From NCBI GenBank assembly GCA_015680685.1, contig MNCI01027002.1:62001-126000 (forward strand): a DNA stretch of 64,000 nt. Reading direction: 5' to 3'. Shown in pieces: positions 21,188 to 33,344 of this stretch (position 1 is its first letter; each line of letters starts with the position of its first letter). The notes under the pieces are model-generated. The model was not told where the DNA came from. It did not search any database and saw only the letters and a list, made by a program, of their open reading frames with translations. The stretch is from Gnetum montanum (lineage: Eukaryota > Streptophyta > Gnetopsida > Gnetales > Gnetaceae). Both the position numbers and the translations under genes were made by a program.

Positions 21188-23152
21188 TATTAATGCATAA
21201 ATTTTGAACACATCAACAACTAAAAAGCTCATTTAGGAAGACTATTACCTAGGGTGCCTCTTGTATGGGTACAAAAACTTGGGAATAGCCTTAGTTGGTT
21301 GGGTAACCTGGTGTTTTGTGACATATAAAGATGCTGGTAAGTTAAATAGTTTTAACAAATAAATATAAAGGGTAGTTCAAGATAAGTTTAATAGAAAGAT
21401 AATCATTTGCTTAATAATAAAACCTATGGATCGATAAAATATGAAATTAAAGTATAAAAAGCTAACAACTTAGATAGAATTAGTCTAGATTTAGAAGTGA
21501 AATGGGTTCTATGTTTAAACCATAGCATAGAGACCTCAGTTCATAAAATGAAATAGAATGGGAAAATAACTTATCTAACAAATGAGCACAAACGTAACAA
21601 CTTTTGGTAGCTTTGGTTAAGCTATGGCTACATTACTAGCTGGTCAGCATGGGTTTTCCCATTGTCACCATAGGAGGAGGATGACGTAATTATGATAGTG
21701 ATGATGATGCTTGTAACTCTCACTATTGATGCCCACAATCTCATTTCTATTGGTGGCATCCAATGTTGGGTAGAAAATCCTATTGTGCAAGGAAAAAAAT
21801 CCTACTATGTAGGGATGAACCATTGCATGCCATTGTTTGCATTGTGTGCCATCTTCTACTCACACATTCTGATGGTAATGCCAATTCGTGTTGCCACTAT
21901 TGACATTGGGAGAGAGGAAGACCTAGAGATTATGGTCCTTGCATGTCAAACACCATTTGTGCCTATTCCACACTTCCTGAAACATCTTAGACATTGCTAC
22001 TATTGGGAACCTATTGTTGCTAACCACCATGCATCACAATCTGTGCTTGCTACTGTTGTTGGTTGCTATTACTACCATTGTTAACCAGCGTGACCATCAC
22101 CGTTCATGTCATTGACCATTGCTAGCACTACTGCTCGTTGTTGTACATGCTATCACTATAGATGCTATTTTCCTACTGATTGCTACTCACCATATGCATG
22201 AGAACTAGCACCACATGGTTGCCTATTGCTTGCTGTAGCTCCCACTATGCTACTCACAATGTTTGCTATTGCTACTATGCATCATTGATGCATAGGCTTG
22301 CCACTCGCTACCACGTGCCATCTGCTGCTTGCTATTGCATGTTACTTTCTGCTTACTACTGCATGTCACCTATTGCTCACCACTTGTAGATGTGGCACCA
22401 CATGACCGTCATTTGTAACTGCTAGCCCTTGTCATTGATGTCTATTCCACCTTTGATGCCAACCCCCCTCCCCCCCTTGACTAAGATCCCCCCCATTGCT
22501 TTTATAAGAAACCCCTTCCAGTTCCATTGAATGTCCACATTACATGTTCACTAGCACCACCACATCCCCAGTACTACATCGATTACACTATGTAACGTCT
22601 GCCACCACTGCATGTCACCACCACATCTACCACCAATTTGTAATGTCATCACCATGTGTAACATCTACCTTTGATGCTATTTTCAACTAGCACATGTACA
22701 CAAGGTTTTCTATTCAAGCTCTTCAATGTTATGCACTAGGTATGAAAATTATGCTACTTTGTTTATTCATGGATAGTCTAAAAATTTCAAAAATGCACTA
22801 AGGCTATAGTGTAGTGGTGTAGAGTAGAGATGAGTAGAGGTAAAAATAATTGAAAATGGATCAAATTGGAGAGTTGTTAAGTTAACCTAGCCTCTAAATA
22901 TAACATTAATATTATAATCTCTACTCACTACATCCATTTTCAATGGCAGAGATCATCTATTCACTCTATGTTACCTTTGTTGAAGAAGTATAGAATAGTT
23001 ACAAAAGTACCAAAATAGTGAGGAATGAACTTGAACTTGTATCTTAAATAAATTTTTTGAAATATTAGTGCTTCTTTTCTACAATGTTCATTTTGCTATG
23101 TTTTTTTTTTGCTAATTTATTTTGGGAGGGTAGGTAAATGAGTGAAAGCCTA
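21188..23152 (-). repeat. 3' LTR (left) of the 21-29.7 kb gypsy element
   Basis: Aligns with 27769-29687. Shared landmarks are the start (GCATAAATTTTG.ACACA), the GTTTAAACCA phrase near 21515/28100, a long CAC/CAT/TGC triplet-like tract (21690-22700) and the end GGGAGGGTAGGTAAATGAGTGAAAGCCTA. The inner boundary is followed by one undetermined base and a (TA)n tract at 23153-23170. A polypurine tract could not be seen. Confidence 0.82.
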
Positions 23153-23170
23153 NATATATATATATATATA

Positions 23171-24255
23171 ATTAAAGTATATAATTAAGATCTCATTTCC
23201 AATTTTCTCACAAGGTAAAAGTAAAAAGCATGTGGACTACTATGAGCATAAGCTGTATACTAAACTTTATGACGAGGACATGCTTTTTTATATCATAACT
23301 AGCCAAAAATTTTGGATTTTTCCTTGGGACTCTTTTTTCTTTTGACATTTAGAAAGGGAATGGGTGAAAAGGGAATATTTGATTTTTTTTGTTTTTGTTT
23401 TTTGAATTTTGGGAAAATAGGTTTAAAAGAGGAATGGAGGCTAGGGTGGGGATTACAATTGGACCCCATCACACTCAAGAACTTATTACATTGTCAATGA
23501 ACATGGTCCTCATTCTTTTTCTTTTATCTTTTTATTTTTTGAAGAAAATTTGCTCATGTTGTATTTCATTCTTAAGGTAGGAATTCCAACATGAGTTTGG
23601 CTGATTAACTACACTACCCAAGGACACGATCCTTACAGAACTTTGGCCATGATGTAGTTTAACCTTCTTGTATGTGCCTTTAATTATAATCTAGATGACA
23701 TCATAGCAAGTCTCTTAGGTATCTAAAGGTTCTCAAGTGGGGATGAGCATACTTCATCCTATTGCTCACAAGATAGTCATAGATTATAACACTTGAGGGT
23801 TGAAGCTTATGAGAGAGAAAATGATATTTTCCAAGGTCACCTAGTGATTGTGGCTAACTAGTCTTCAACATCACATATTCTACATTTACATGATCACAAT
23901 GATAACATGATAAGTTAGCATAAATCCCATCCTCCATAATCCAACATAAATAATAAAACTAGAACCTTGAAATAGATTGGGAAGAATCCTAGCATTATTG
24001 AAATATATCATATAAAGGAGATTTTATATAATAGTAATATGATATATCATATAAAGCATTATCCTTTCATTATTTTCAAATGGTGTGATGATGATCCAAT
24101 GCCTACTAAATCAAATGATCATAATAATTACTAAAATCATGTTGAAAAGAATAAATCAAACCCATTATGCTAAGAAATAAATGATGGAAATGCAAAGAAA
24201 ATATGTAAATGCAACTATATATAAATGAAATGCATGATGAAGAAGAAGAAAACAT
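23171..24255. other. 3' untranslated region of the minus gypsy element
   Basis: No recognisable domain on either strand. T-rich and A-rich runs dominate, and the short plus-strand frames at 23312-23580 are low-complexity (Phe/Leu-rich) and not credible as genes. Confidence 0.55.
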
Positions 24256-24500
24256 GCAACTAAGGATCTACCAGGTGTTCACATGGGGTACTTGAGTAGA
24301 AATGCTTTAGATGAAATGCATTAAAAGTTCTATGTAACTTATATCCTTACAAGTCAATAATTTTCTAAACATTGGGGTTAATGATGTCTATAACCTGGAA
24401 TGGACTTGTCCACATAGGAGAAAACTTAGTTTGAGGTTCTGTTTGACTAGATGCTCTAACTCTTTTTAGGACTAGATCTTCTAGTTTAAAGAATTTACCT
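24256..24500 (-). pseudogene. Integrase C-terminal remnant
   Basis: On the minus strand from about 24500 downward: FFKLEDLVLKRVRASSQ, KFSPMWTSPFQVIDI, KIIDL-stop-GYKLHR and TFNAFHLKHFY. This matches the classic gypsy integrase end (GDLVL-R-V...KF-P-W-GP[FY]-V...L-R-x-[WF]-NA-x-[HY]-L-K-x-[FY]-Y). The catalytic core is absent; the frame is joined directly to RT sequence upstream. Confidence 0.85.
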
Positions 24501-24790
24501 ATATATTTCTTGTCAAGTCATCTTTTAACAATTTGCTGATGAATGAGATTACAAAAATCAATACATAATCATAATTCACTTGTTCATTTTCTGTTAGCCA
24601 CTAAATTTGATGTCCAACTTGAATGTTTCACAAGATGAATAATTTTAGATTCTAAAAATTCATCAAGTTCTTCTTTCATCCAAGTTTCAATCTTAGGTCT
24701 AACAAGTTTGAGTTTTTGTAAGTCATCAAATAAATAATCTATAGTCTCTATTTTATGAGAGATCTTATTTAAGAAATATGACATCCTCTA
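24501..24790 (-). pseudogene. Reverse transcriptase N-terminal remnant
   Basis: The minus-strand frame reads EELDEFLESKIIHLVKHSSW, TSNLVANRK, then (after TGA) LCIDFCNLI. It aligns with the gypsy RT opening E-[EI]-[LI]-x-x-L-L-x-x-x-x-I-x-x-[VS]-x-x-S-x-W-[VAT]-S-x-x-V-x-x-[RK]-K-...-[RL]-x-C-[VI]-D-[FY]-R-x-L-N. The YxDD half is missing. Confidence 0.85.
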
Positions 24791-25690
24791 ATATAGCTTC
24801 ATTAATTTGAGAAAATTTAAAATAGTAATCACTAAATTTACCTTGGAAAATAAAAATTCCCGAATATGATCATCATTATCAAAACTTGAAAAGAAAAGAT
24901 ATTATCTAGAATAGAATAGGAGTTAACCTTTTAGAATCCCAAGAATTTTTTCTAAAAGGAACATCTAAAGTAGTGGTCATTTGAGCTAATAAATTAGGAA
25001 CATAATTTTTTCCTCTAGGAATATGTTTAATGGATATGTCATCAAAATTTGGCATACCTTCTACTATTTTAATGGTTGGAATCTTATTTATATCTTTGTC
25101 CTCCAATAATGCTGGTAAGTCACCCAAAAGGAATGTTTTTTTAATCATGTTGATGATAAGGTAGGGTATCTTCATAGAGTTCTTCACATTGACTAGAAGA
25201 GAAAGAATTTATTTCTGAAATTTTACTCTCATGGTCATTTATAACATGTTTGCCAAGCCTAACTTCAATAAGTCCAATATAAAGATTATTATTTTGATTT
25301 TCCAAAGATTAATTTTGTTGATCAAAAGTTGTTACCACTTGTTTATAGAAAGGTTCTCTTGGTATAATCATATATTCAGATTTTCCTTTGATAGGAATTA
25401 GTAATTCTAAGAAATTTGACCTAAAGAAGCCTTCAAAATAGGCTCCAAAAGTCCTAGAGAAAAGCACACCATAAGTGGGTAACATATTAAATACTAAAAT
25501 ATCCATATAACACATAAAAGTAAGGTATTGTTTAAGTTGTACTTTTACTCTCTTTAATGATCCTTCCATAGGTACATGAGATCCATCAAGTTGTATCACA
25601 CTTCTTGCTTGTGGTTGCATCCTTGCTTGTAATGTTTTACATACCTCAAGTGGCATGACACTAACAATTGTGCTAGAATCCATCAAACAA
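24791..25690 (-). pseudogene. Protease and PR-RT linker of minus gypsy element
   Basis: A 125-codon clean segment (25686-25309) begins MMDSSTIVSVMPLEVCKTL. In plant gypsy elements the protease active site reads x-[LVI]-[LIVC]-D-[SLT]-[GS]-[AS]-x-x-x-[LVI]-[ML]-P-x-x-[VLI]-[CLY]; the aligned residues here are D-S-S. It continues with DGSHVPMEGSLKRVKVQL and FSRTFGAYFEGF. The acidic linker toward RT is at 24906-25187 (MPNFDDISIKHIPRGKN, where the last part matches the conserved H-[IV]-x-R-x-[EKD]-N box). The segment would mature the polyprotein. Confidence 0.75.
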
Positions 25691-27250
25691 TCATGAACAT
25701 TCTATCCCAAAATGACCAAAGTTGTTAAGAAAGGTGGTTGATATTTCATATTTGACATGGAATTTCTTGCATTTTATATTGATAATGCATTAGGAATTTT
25801 TGGAAAATGAACTTGCCTTTTGGTTGTTGGGGAATTTTCCTTATTGATTTTAGGTGTATGAATTATATTTTGAATAACATCTTTCATTTCATTAAAATGT
25901 AGAAGATCATACATTAAAATGTTGGCTTTAACTCTTTTCAAATCCTCACCTAGATAATAAGTTTTTTGTCTTTGGCTTCCTATTGAGGTGGAGTTCTTCT
26001 AGGTATAGCAGGGGAGTTTGGTCATTATGGGGTGTTTGCTTGGGATGACCTAGTTTGATTATTTGCATTGTTTTGACTAGGAACTCGTCTGTTTGGGGGA
26101 GTATAAGGATTATTCCTAGTTTGTTGTGGTGTGGTATTCATAACATCACTAAGTCTATGATAGCAAGAATTATGTGGGCTGGGATCACTTACCAAGACTT
26201 GTTCAAATGAGGGAACTTCTTCATCTTCTGTTTCATGATGTATGTTAAGGACTATAATAGGGTCTTTTCCACTTTGTTGATTTAGATATTATCACCTTAT
26301 AATTCTAAAAATTCAAAACAATTTTTGTAAAAATTGTTGCCTAGTGTTATAAAGATAATAATAATTATCATTGATTAATGGGCTTGATTTTTCAAATTGT
26401 ATAGGGACTTTACTGTTATTTTGCTTTAGTTCAACTACTTCATTGGAAAGCTTTTAAAGTGAAGTTAATATTTGTGTCATTTGGTTTTCTATATGACAAT
26501 TGGACACATTAGGATTAGTTATTCCATTTGGATTTATGATGGATTAGATCAAGGTTTTTGATTGATCATCACTTAAATCGATATTTGGTGGCAAAAATGA
26601 AGAGGATGTGGGGCCTTGAAAATAGCTACTTGTAGGTTGAGTCATTTGAAGAGGAGTGGATGTTTGGAATAAAGTATTATTCATTGGGAAAATTTGTGAT
26701 GGCAAAGGGGTAGATTGTATATGATTGCTAACATTCATCATCCAAAATTAAGTTTGAATGCTACTTATAAAGGTAATTTTCTCCAACTCAATAGCTTTAG
26801 CCATTTTTCTTTGTATTTTTATTATGTTGGGATTAGACTTAATGACATAGGTGAAGAATGGGGCAATGGTAAACAAGTAGAAATTGAGGATACCATCAGG
26901 TTGTGGATGCATCTCGTTTGGAACATAAGCAAGTTAATGGAGGAATCTTAAATTGTTGTCATGGACATTTTCTGTAAGTAGTTTTCATAAGCTTTTGAAA
27001 TTGCTTGATAATATGGCAAGGCTAGTGAACTTATCGAATTGAAGTAGGAACTTATTTTTAAACTCTTGCCATGAGTTGATAGAGGCATTTGAGAGCACCA
27101 AAAACCATTGGGTGGCTTTACACTTGAAAGTTGTGACAAATATTCCATAAGCTATGTTGGTTTGGAGAATGATATGGATGTCATGTAAGGTTTCAAAACA
27201 TTATATATGTTGGTAGGCATCACTTGTAGGGGTTGTGGAATTGAAGAAAA
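25691..27250 (-). pseudogene. gag of minus gypsy element
   Basis: The capsid core is clear on the minus strand near 27140-26950: CKATQWFLVLSNASINSW, QEFKNKFLLQFDKFT, then LAILSSNFKSL and, after one TGA, KLLTENVHD. It matches the retrotransposon-gag pattern A-x-x-W-[FY]-x-x-L-...-[SD]-W-x-x-[LF]-x-x-x-F-x-x-[QR]-F. The downstream half (26741-26000) is Pro/Ser/Thr/Gln-rich. An undetermined base sits at 27272 next to an (AAT)n run. Confidence 0.8.
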
Positions 27251-27768
27251 AATTTATGTTTTGAAGTGATTNAAAATAATAATAATAATATTTTTTATAA
27301 ATTATGTTGAAAAACTAAAATTTGCTATGTATAAAATTTTAAAAAGTAAATGCAAAAAATTGCAATATATAAGATTGAAATAAAGTACACAAAATAATGT
27401 TATTAATGAGAACCACCTCACCAAAGTTAAGACTAAGGTAAGGACCACCCAAAATGTGAAATAGGAAATGCAGGTTTGTGTACTTGAAAATGAAATTAGA
27501 AAAGGATGGAAAAATAACGGATTTGGAAGACACATTAAATTAAAAAAATATTAATTGGAAATGAGGTTGGAAATGTAGATTCAAGGAATGAAGATTTTGA
27601 GGAACCTAAAAACATCAATTTCTTAGAAAAATAGAAAATAAAGGGTTTAGAGATAAAGGTTTTCAATAGGAAGTGTAAGGAAAGAAAACTAAAATTCAGG
27701 GAAACAATAGTTTAAAAATAGGAACAAAATAGGAAATGAAACAAGCCCTCCTTTTAATGCCAAAAAGG
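27251..27768 (-). other. 5' leader of minus gypsy element with possible PBS
   Basis: The minus-strand sequence next to the LTR reads TTTTTGGCATTAAAAGGAGG (27744-27763). Its first eight bases agree with TTTTTGGC of the Athila-type primer site, but the rest is only partly explained by transitions, so the PBS is tentative. The short frames at 27302-27535 are not supported. Confidence 0.4.
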
Positions 27769-29687
27769 TGTTGATGCATAAATTTTGGACACACCAACAC
27801 CCAAAAAACTTGTTTAGGGAGACTATTGCCTAAGGCACCTGTTGTATGGATATGGAAACCTAAGAATAATCTTAGCTAGTTAGGCAATGTGATGTTTCAT
27901 GACGTATATGATGTTGGTAAGTTAAAAAATTTTAACAAGAAAAATATAAAGGACAGTTCAAGATAACTTTGATAGAAAATAATCATTTACTCAATAATAA
28001 AACTCATGGATAGATAAAACATGAAATTAAAGCAGAAAAAGCTAACAACTTAGATAGGATTAATCTAGGTTTAGAAGTAAAACAGGTTCTATGTTTAAAC
28101 CAAAACACAGAGACCTCAATTCATAAACAAAATAACAAAATGAAACAATAAATTAGCTCCAAAATGAGTACAAATGTAATAACTTCTAAAGGCTTTGGTT
28201 GAGCTATGGCTACCTCTACCTGTTGGTCTACATAGGTTTTCTTGTCATCGCCAGAGTCAGAGGAGGAGGTAACTGTGATAGTCATAGTGGCATTAACACC
28301 GTTCATTGTAATTGCCCACAATGTCATTGCTACTAGTGGCATCAAATACTAAGGAAAAAACCCTACTATGTTGGGATAGAAACCCTACTACAGATGGATG
28401 AACCATTGCAAACCATCATTCATGCCATGCATCATCTTCCACTCACACCCATGAATGTTGACACTAAATCTTGCTATATCTCCTAACACTGGGAGAGAGG
28501 AAGACCTGGAGAGTATCATCCCTACATAGCCTTGTTTAGGTTATGTACCATTGGTGCCTATTCCACACTCCCTACAACACCTCCAACATCACTACTATTG
28601 GCCACCTACTACTATTAACTACCACATGTCACTGTTCCTACCTGCTATTGCCATCACTTGTTGTTACTACCATCATTCACCATTGTGACCATCACTATTA
28701 GCACCACTAACCACTACTAGCATTGATGCTTGCTATCATGGATGCTACCATTGTAGATGCTATCTACCTACTGATTGCTACTCACCACACACACGAGTGC
28801 TACTACCAAGCACTTACTGACTACTAGTTGTAGCTCCCACCATGCCACCCATAATGTCTGCTACAACTATTGTGCATTGCTGATGTGCATGCCTATCACT
28901 TACTATCTTGTGTTACTTATCGCTCACCAATTGTAGATGCGGCATTGCATGATCACTATCTATAACTATTGGCCCTAGTTGTTGATGTCTATTCCACCTT
29001 TGATGCCACCTCCCTAACTGAGATTCCATCCATTTCTTTTATAACTAGCTCCCTACCAGTGCCATTGAATGCCCATGTTGCATGCTCACCACCATCATCA
29101 CATCACCACTACTACATCAGTTATGCTATGTAATTTCCACCACCATCACACATCACCACCATGTCCTCCACCAATGCGTAATGTCACCTCCATGTGTAAC
29201 ATCCACCGTTGATTCCATTTTTAACTAGTGCATGGTCACTGCACTCTCTACCCAAGCTTGTCTGTGCAAGCTCTTCGATGCAACAAAGTAGGTGTGAAAA
29301 TTATGCTACTTTGTTTATTCATGGATAATTTAAAAATTTAAAAAATGCACTAAGGGTATAGCATAATGGTGTAGAGTAGAGATGAGAGTAGGTAAAAAAA
29401 ATTGAAAATGGATCAACTTGTAAAGTCATTAAGTCAACCTAGTCTCTAAATATAACATAATATTATAATCTCTACTCATTGCATCCATTTTTGATGGAAG
29501 ATACCATCTATTCACTCCCTGTTACCTTTGTTGAAGAAGTATAGAATAGTTACAAAAGTACCAAAATAATGAGAATTGAACTTGAACTTGTAGCTTAAAT
29601 AATGTTTTTGAAATATTAGTGTTTCTTTTCTACAATGGTCATTTTGCTAAGTCATTTTGGGAGGGTAGGTAGATGAGTAAAAGCCTA
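27769..29687 (-). repeat. 5' LTR (right) of the 21-29.7 kb gypsy element
   Basis: Partner of 21188-23152, with the same triplet-rich interior (28440-29220) and the same outer end AGTAAAAGCCTA. On the minus strand it ends ...GCATCAACA, a canonical CA end. Confidence 0.82.
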
Positions 29688-30549
29688 ACTTCTTCGAGTA
29701 GCTACATCCAACTTGGAAACCCAGTACCTACTTTCAAGATAGAAACCATGGCTTGAGAAGTAAGCACCTTGCCTTCACTTTGTTAATTAGACTAGTAAGT
29801 CATGGCCTCATGCCTAGCATTGGCAATGTTGCCATCAACACAACCAAAATAATGCAAAAAACTACTACATTACATATAGTGCCTTAACATTGGACTATTC
29901 TTCCATAAAATCAACCTAAATAATCTGGACAATTTTCATAAAATACATGGACTCAACATGTCCATGGATTCACCTTGTCCCTGAGTTTTTGATTTGACAT
30001 CCCTCTATAGAATATTCCTTCAGTAGGCATCATATACTTTGGACATGAAAAAGGATCTCTTAAGACTCACATTCCTATTCAATCTGTTAAAATGTTCTAT
30101 TACTAATTTAAAGTATGCAAATTACATATCCTATTAATATTCATGTTAATGATTAGACTTGCCTAACAAGTTTAGGATAAAAGCATGCATTTACAATAGA
30201 ATTATGATGTGCAATAATTATGCTACATTGCTTTTCAAAATACAACATGTTGTACCACTTTTTGTGGAAGAACCTATTTTTGGATCCCCATTGTTCTATT
30301 AATGCACTCCATTGACGACTGTGTCAGAACCGATAGTGGTCCATGCCGGTGCACCCTTCTATGTTCATTATATGCCATGGCATGTGTTAATATAATTTGA
30401 TCATGCTTGTGTTACCGTGCTCTCATTTGGATGTTTGAAAATAAAAAACATATAATGGTTTTTTATATTTTCACACACATTTATTTTTTGCAGTTATTTA
30501 TTAGTGCATTTATTTTGTTCCCACAACCTAGGTATTTGTCAAAGATGAG
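29688..30549. other. Spacer, no gene recognised
   Basis: AT-rich sequence without coding signal. A phrase at 29870-29930 resembles 21020-21070 on the other side of the element. Nothing else stands out. Confidence 0.6.
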
Positions 30550-31660
30550 ATTATTTGAAAAAGATTCATGAATTCTTTTGTCTCTCCACAATGATAGGTT
30601 CATCATTTATGTCTTGTGTTGGAGTGATAATGGTTGTTGGCTTTTGCTTATGATTAGGAGACATCATTTTGGTGAGGAAGGTTATTACTCTAGATTGGCC
30701 TTGTGCTAGTGTTGATGTGCTAGTAGGTTTATGGTTTTGTACCCATGTGAGTGAACTATCTTAAAGAAAGGATGTTTGTGGTTGATATATACTAGCATTA
30801 TCATTTCTATGTATGTTCATAGCATAAGTGGAAATCTTTCATTGATGTTTTGGTGTCAAACATTCCTATGTTGCTAGTTGATGAAGGTGAGTATGAGAAT
30901 ATTGAGGATATGATGGAGGGTGAGAGGTGTGAGGTGGTGATCTCATGGAAGATGTTGCAGGTTGATGATATTTGGGAGAGTGGTAATAGTGATTTGAGGT
31001 AGAGAAAGTAGAACTAGTTGGGAAAATAGATAGTTAAACATAGTATTTGGATGGGTCTAATTGATAATAAGGGAAGCATTGGTTTGATGATGGCCTCTCC
31101 CACGATTGTGGGTTTTACCACTACATTTGATAGTATTTTTGAGGCTGATAATAAGTCCCACTAGGATAGTATAATTGGTTGTAGGACTATCTATGATTAC
31201 CTTTTGAGAAAGGTAATTTCTTAGGCATTTGCTTTTGTACAAACTTGGGATTCAATGCAAAGGCCGAATAGTCATGTAGATGTAACATGATTGGGCAATG
31301 TCCCTTTGGATGGTCATATACACAAATGTTACATCCATCATCTTCTTTAGTAGTTGCTTCTATAGCCTCTTCTTTTATATCCATCTTCCTTTTTTATCGA
31401 TTAGTGTTCTAACCTACCTCTTGGTTTATTTTCATCCTTTTGTTGTGATCACTTGATTTGTTTGGTAGTACTTTCTCTTCTATGATTTCTACACAAGTTG
31501 TAACTTTCTCATTTATCCATTTTGACATCTTATCTAACCTTGCTTCAAGCTCATTGATAGACTTTTGTATTGGCAAGGTTTGTTGTGAAATCACCTCATC
31601 AAGATCTATCTCCTTTTCCTCATCATAGATATAGGTCCTCTTCTTTTGAAGAGTTAGGTC
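30550..31660 (-). pseudogene. Athila-like gag C-terminal fragment
   Basis: The minus-strand frame holds a coiled-coil helix PIQKSINELEARLDKMSKWI (31590-31510). A Cys/His box DGCNICVYDHPKGHCP (near 31345-31290) follows, and then a long Tyr/His/Pro/Ser/Gln-rich tail (YYHSPKYHQP..., SHPPSYPQYSH near 30980-30880). The same box, as DGCDIYHYEHIKGC, occurs near 35360-35310 in the next gag copy, so they are sister sequences. The fragment ends at the left edge of a foldback repeat, and its N-terminal half is not found to the right in the expected order. It therefore belongs to a separate truncated element. Confidence 0.75.
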
Positions 31661-31676
31661 CTAGTGATACTAGTTG

Positions 31677-32031
31677 TTGGAAAAAAGGAGGGCATAACAA
31701 CACAAACTGGCTTGTGCAATATTTTCCCTTTGTGTGTTACAAGTAGGATATAAACTAATAGAGTAGATAGCAAAAGTAAAGTGCAAAATAATAGCATGAA
31801 ATAACACAAATATTTACATGGTTCACCATAGTCAAACTTGAAATAAATACGAAAGGATATTTATTTCAAGTTTGACTATGGTGAACCATGTAAATATTTA
31901 TGTTATTGCATGCTATTATTTTGCACTTTACTTCCACTATCTACTTTATTAGTTTACATCTTTCTTTTAAAACACAAGTGGAAAAATACTGCATAGGCCA
32001 ATTTGTGTTGTTATGCCCTCCTTTTTTCCAA
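31677..32031. repeat. 355-bp foldback (near-perfect long inverted repeat, MITE-like)
   Basis: The left arm (31677-31849) and right arm (about 31859-32031) are reverse complements over about 173 bp with only a short loop (around ACGAAAGGAT). They begin TTGGAAAAAAGGAGGGCATA and end with its complement; the inner 60 bp next to the loop are almost identical. Outside lie TAG (31671-31673) and TAG (32032-32034), perhaps a 3-bp target duplication if the left end is extended by three bases. No coding. Origin as a non-autonomous foldback/MITE is inferred; an LTR-derived palindrome is the alternative. Confidence 0.85.
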
Positions 32032-33344
32032 TAGAAATGAGTACTGTGACACATAGTAGAATTTTGAGTTGGGCATGGCCTATGGTAATGGTTGTGCTTT
32101 TGCAAGCCATGATGGTTGATTAAATGACTATAAGAGATAAAGGAGTGACATCAGTTCTTAAAAAATATTTATAGAATGAAATGCTACTCCATCACAATGA
32201 TAGAGCCTATCCCACTTGTGCATTCTACAACTACTTTGCATTCATAACAACCAACATCTTCCCCAAATTTGGTAACCAGGGTGACGTGGATATTAGGAAA
32301 TGCAAACTCATTTCCTTCTTTAGCCAAACTTCTTACAAAACCACTGTTATGTGATTTTGTTTCATAAGGCATTCATTCAACATTGCTAGACCTTTGAGTT
32401 TGAAATGTTGACAAACTTTTATAAAATTTGTAATGCTTTAGGATTTTGTTTATTTTCAATATCAACAATTATTACTGCAGGCTTCTTACGGACCTAAACC
32501 TCAAACCTTATAATAGATTATTTCTTTTTCTCATACCATGTAATAGGTTATTCTATGTTCTCCTAAAAAATTTTGATTAGTTAAGGAAAATTTTACTCGA
32601 GAGGAAATGTCATCACTCACTAACCTGATCTTAATTCAATTTTTGTTTAAGCTTTCAACTAGGAAACCTAAATTAACTACTAATAAAGTCAAATTCATCC
32701 ACCGTGGGAACCCTAAATATGATGTTCTCTCACGCTAATTTTCATCAAGTTAGTCTTTTAAGTTTCCAAAAAAATCTTGTTGTTTGGATTGTGCAAAGTC
32801 CATATGCTGGCCTAGCTTCAATCCTACAAGTACTCTTACCATCAAGCATCTCAGTAATCCTTTGGTTAAAGTAGATCTTGAGTGTCTTTGACTTACCATC
32901 AAGCATCTTGGTAATCCTTTGGTTAAATTAGATCTTGATTTTCTTCCATTAAAGGCTTAAAGTAACTCTTAAATATTTTATCTATTTTTTTCCTATTTCA
33001 GTTTTAAATTTAGTAGGAAATTTAGGATGTTCCATTCGTTGTAACTTTTTTCAAAGTTTCTAAGTATAGTGAAGGCCTTATCTATAGAAATTAAGTGAAT
33101 GGGGTTGTTGAAATTAAATCATAACCATATTCCACCACCACAAGAAGTAGAGCTTGCTATCTATTTACACACAAAGTAGCTAAAAAGGAAAAAGTATGAA
33201 TTAAGTAGATATCTCAATGGACTTCTTTTCTTAATGGATGTCTATCATGAACAAAGTGTTTCCAATTTTTGTGTGAGGTTCAAATCACATTTCTGGGTAC
33301 TTTTTTCTTTTTAAGATACATCTATGACTATATTATGTCTACTA
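32032..33344. other. Decayed interval, probably retroelement-derived, no recognised domain
   Basis: A 62-codon minus-strand frame at 32184-32372 and a coding-like minus stretch near 32700-32950 (including FFGNLKD) suggest decayed retroelement coding, but I recognise no domain. A 57-bp tandem duplication is at 32835-32945. Confidence 0.4.
32835..32945. repeat. Tandem duplication, 57-bp period
   Basis: CTTACCATCAAGCATCT starts at 32835 and 32892. Both units run through AATCCTTTGGTTAAA-TAGATCTTGA. Confidence 0.85.

Larger units (their letters stand above)
21188..29687 (-). mobile_element. Minus-strand Ty3/gypsy element with internal pol deletion
   Basis: Two long direct repeats (21188-23152 and 27769-29687) enclose minus-strand gag, protease, the first part of RT and the last part of integrase. 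The right LTR's inner end is TGTTGATGC; the left copy reads TATTAATGC at the same place, two G-to-A changes. The gag-PR-RT order places the 5' LTR on the right. Everything from mid-RT to mid-integrase is missing, so it is a deletion derivative. No target duplication could be found, because the outer end of the right LTR is not sharply defined. The lineage within gypsy is not settled. Confidence 0.8.

Noticed and set aside
22180-22389. Cys/His/Tyr-rich frame as a small secreted peptide
   Set aside because: It comes from the triplet-like tract within an LTR, has a diverged counterpart in the other LTR and no conserved frame.
23154-23170. (TA)n next to an undetermined base as a regulatory element
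   Set aside because: A plain microsatellite at the LTR inner edge; the N shows that the assembly is uncertain there.
31677-32031. CRISPR-like or tRNA-like structure
   Set aside because: It is one long inverted repeat, not a spaced direct-repeat array, and no tRNA fold or boxes are present.
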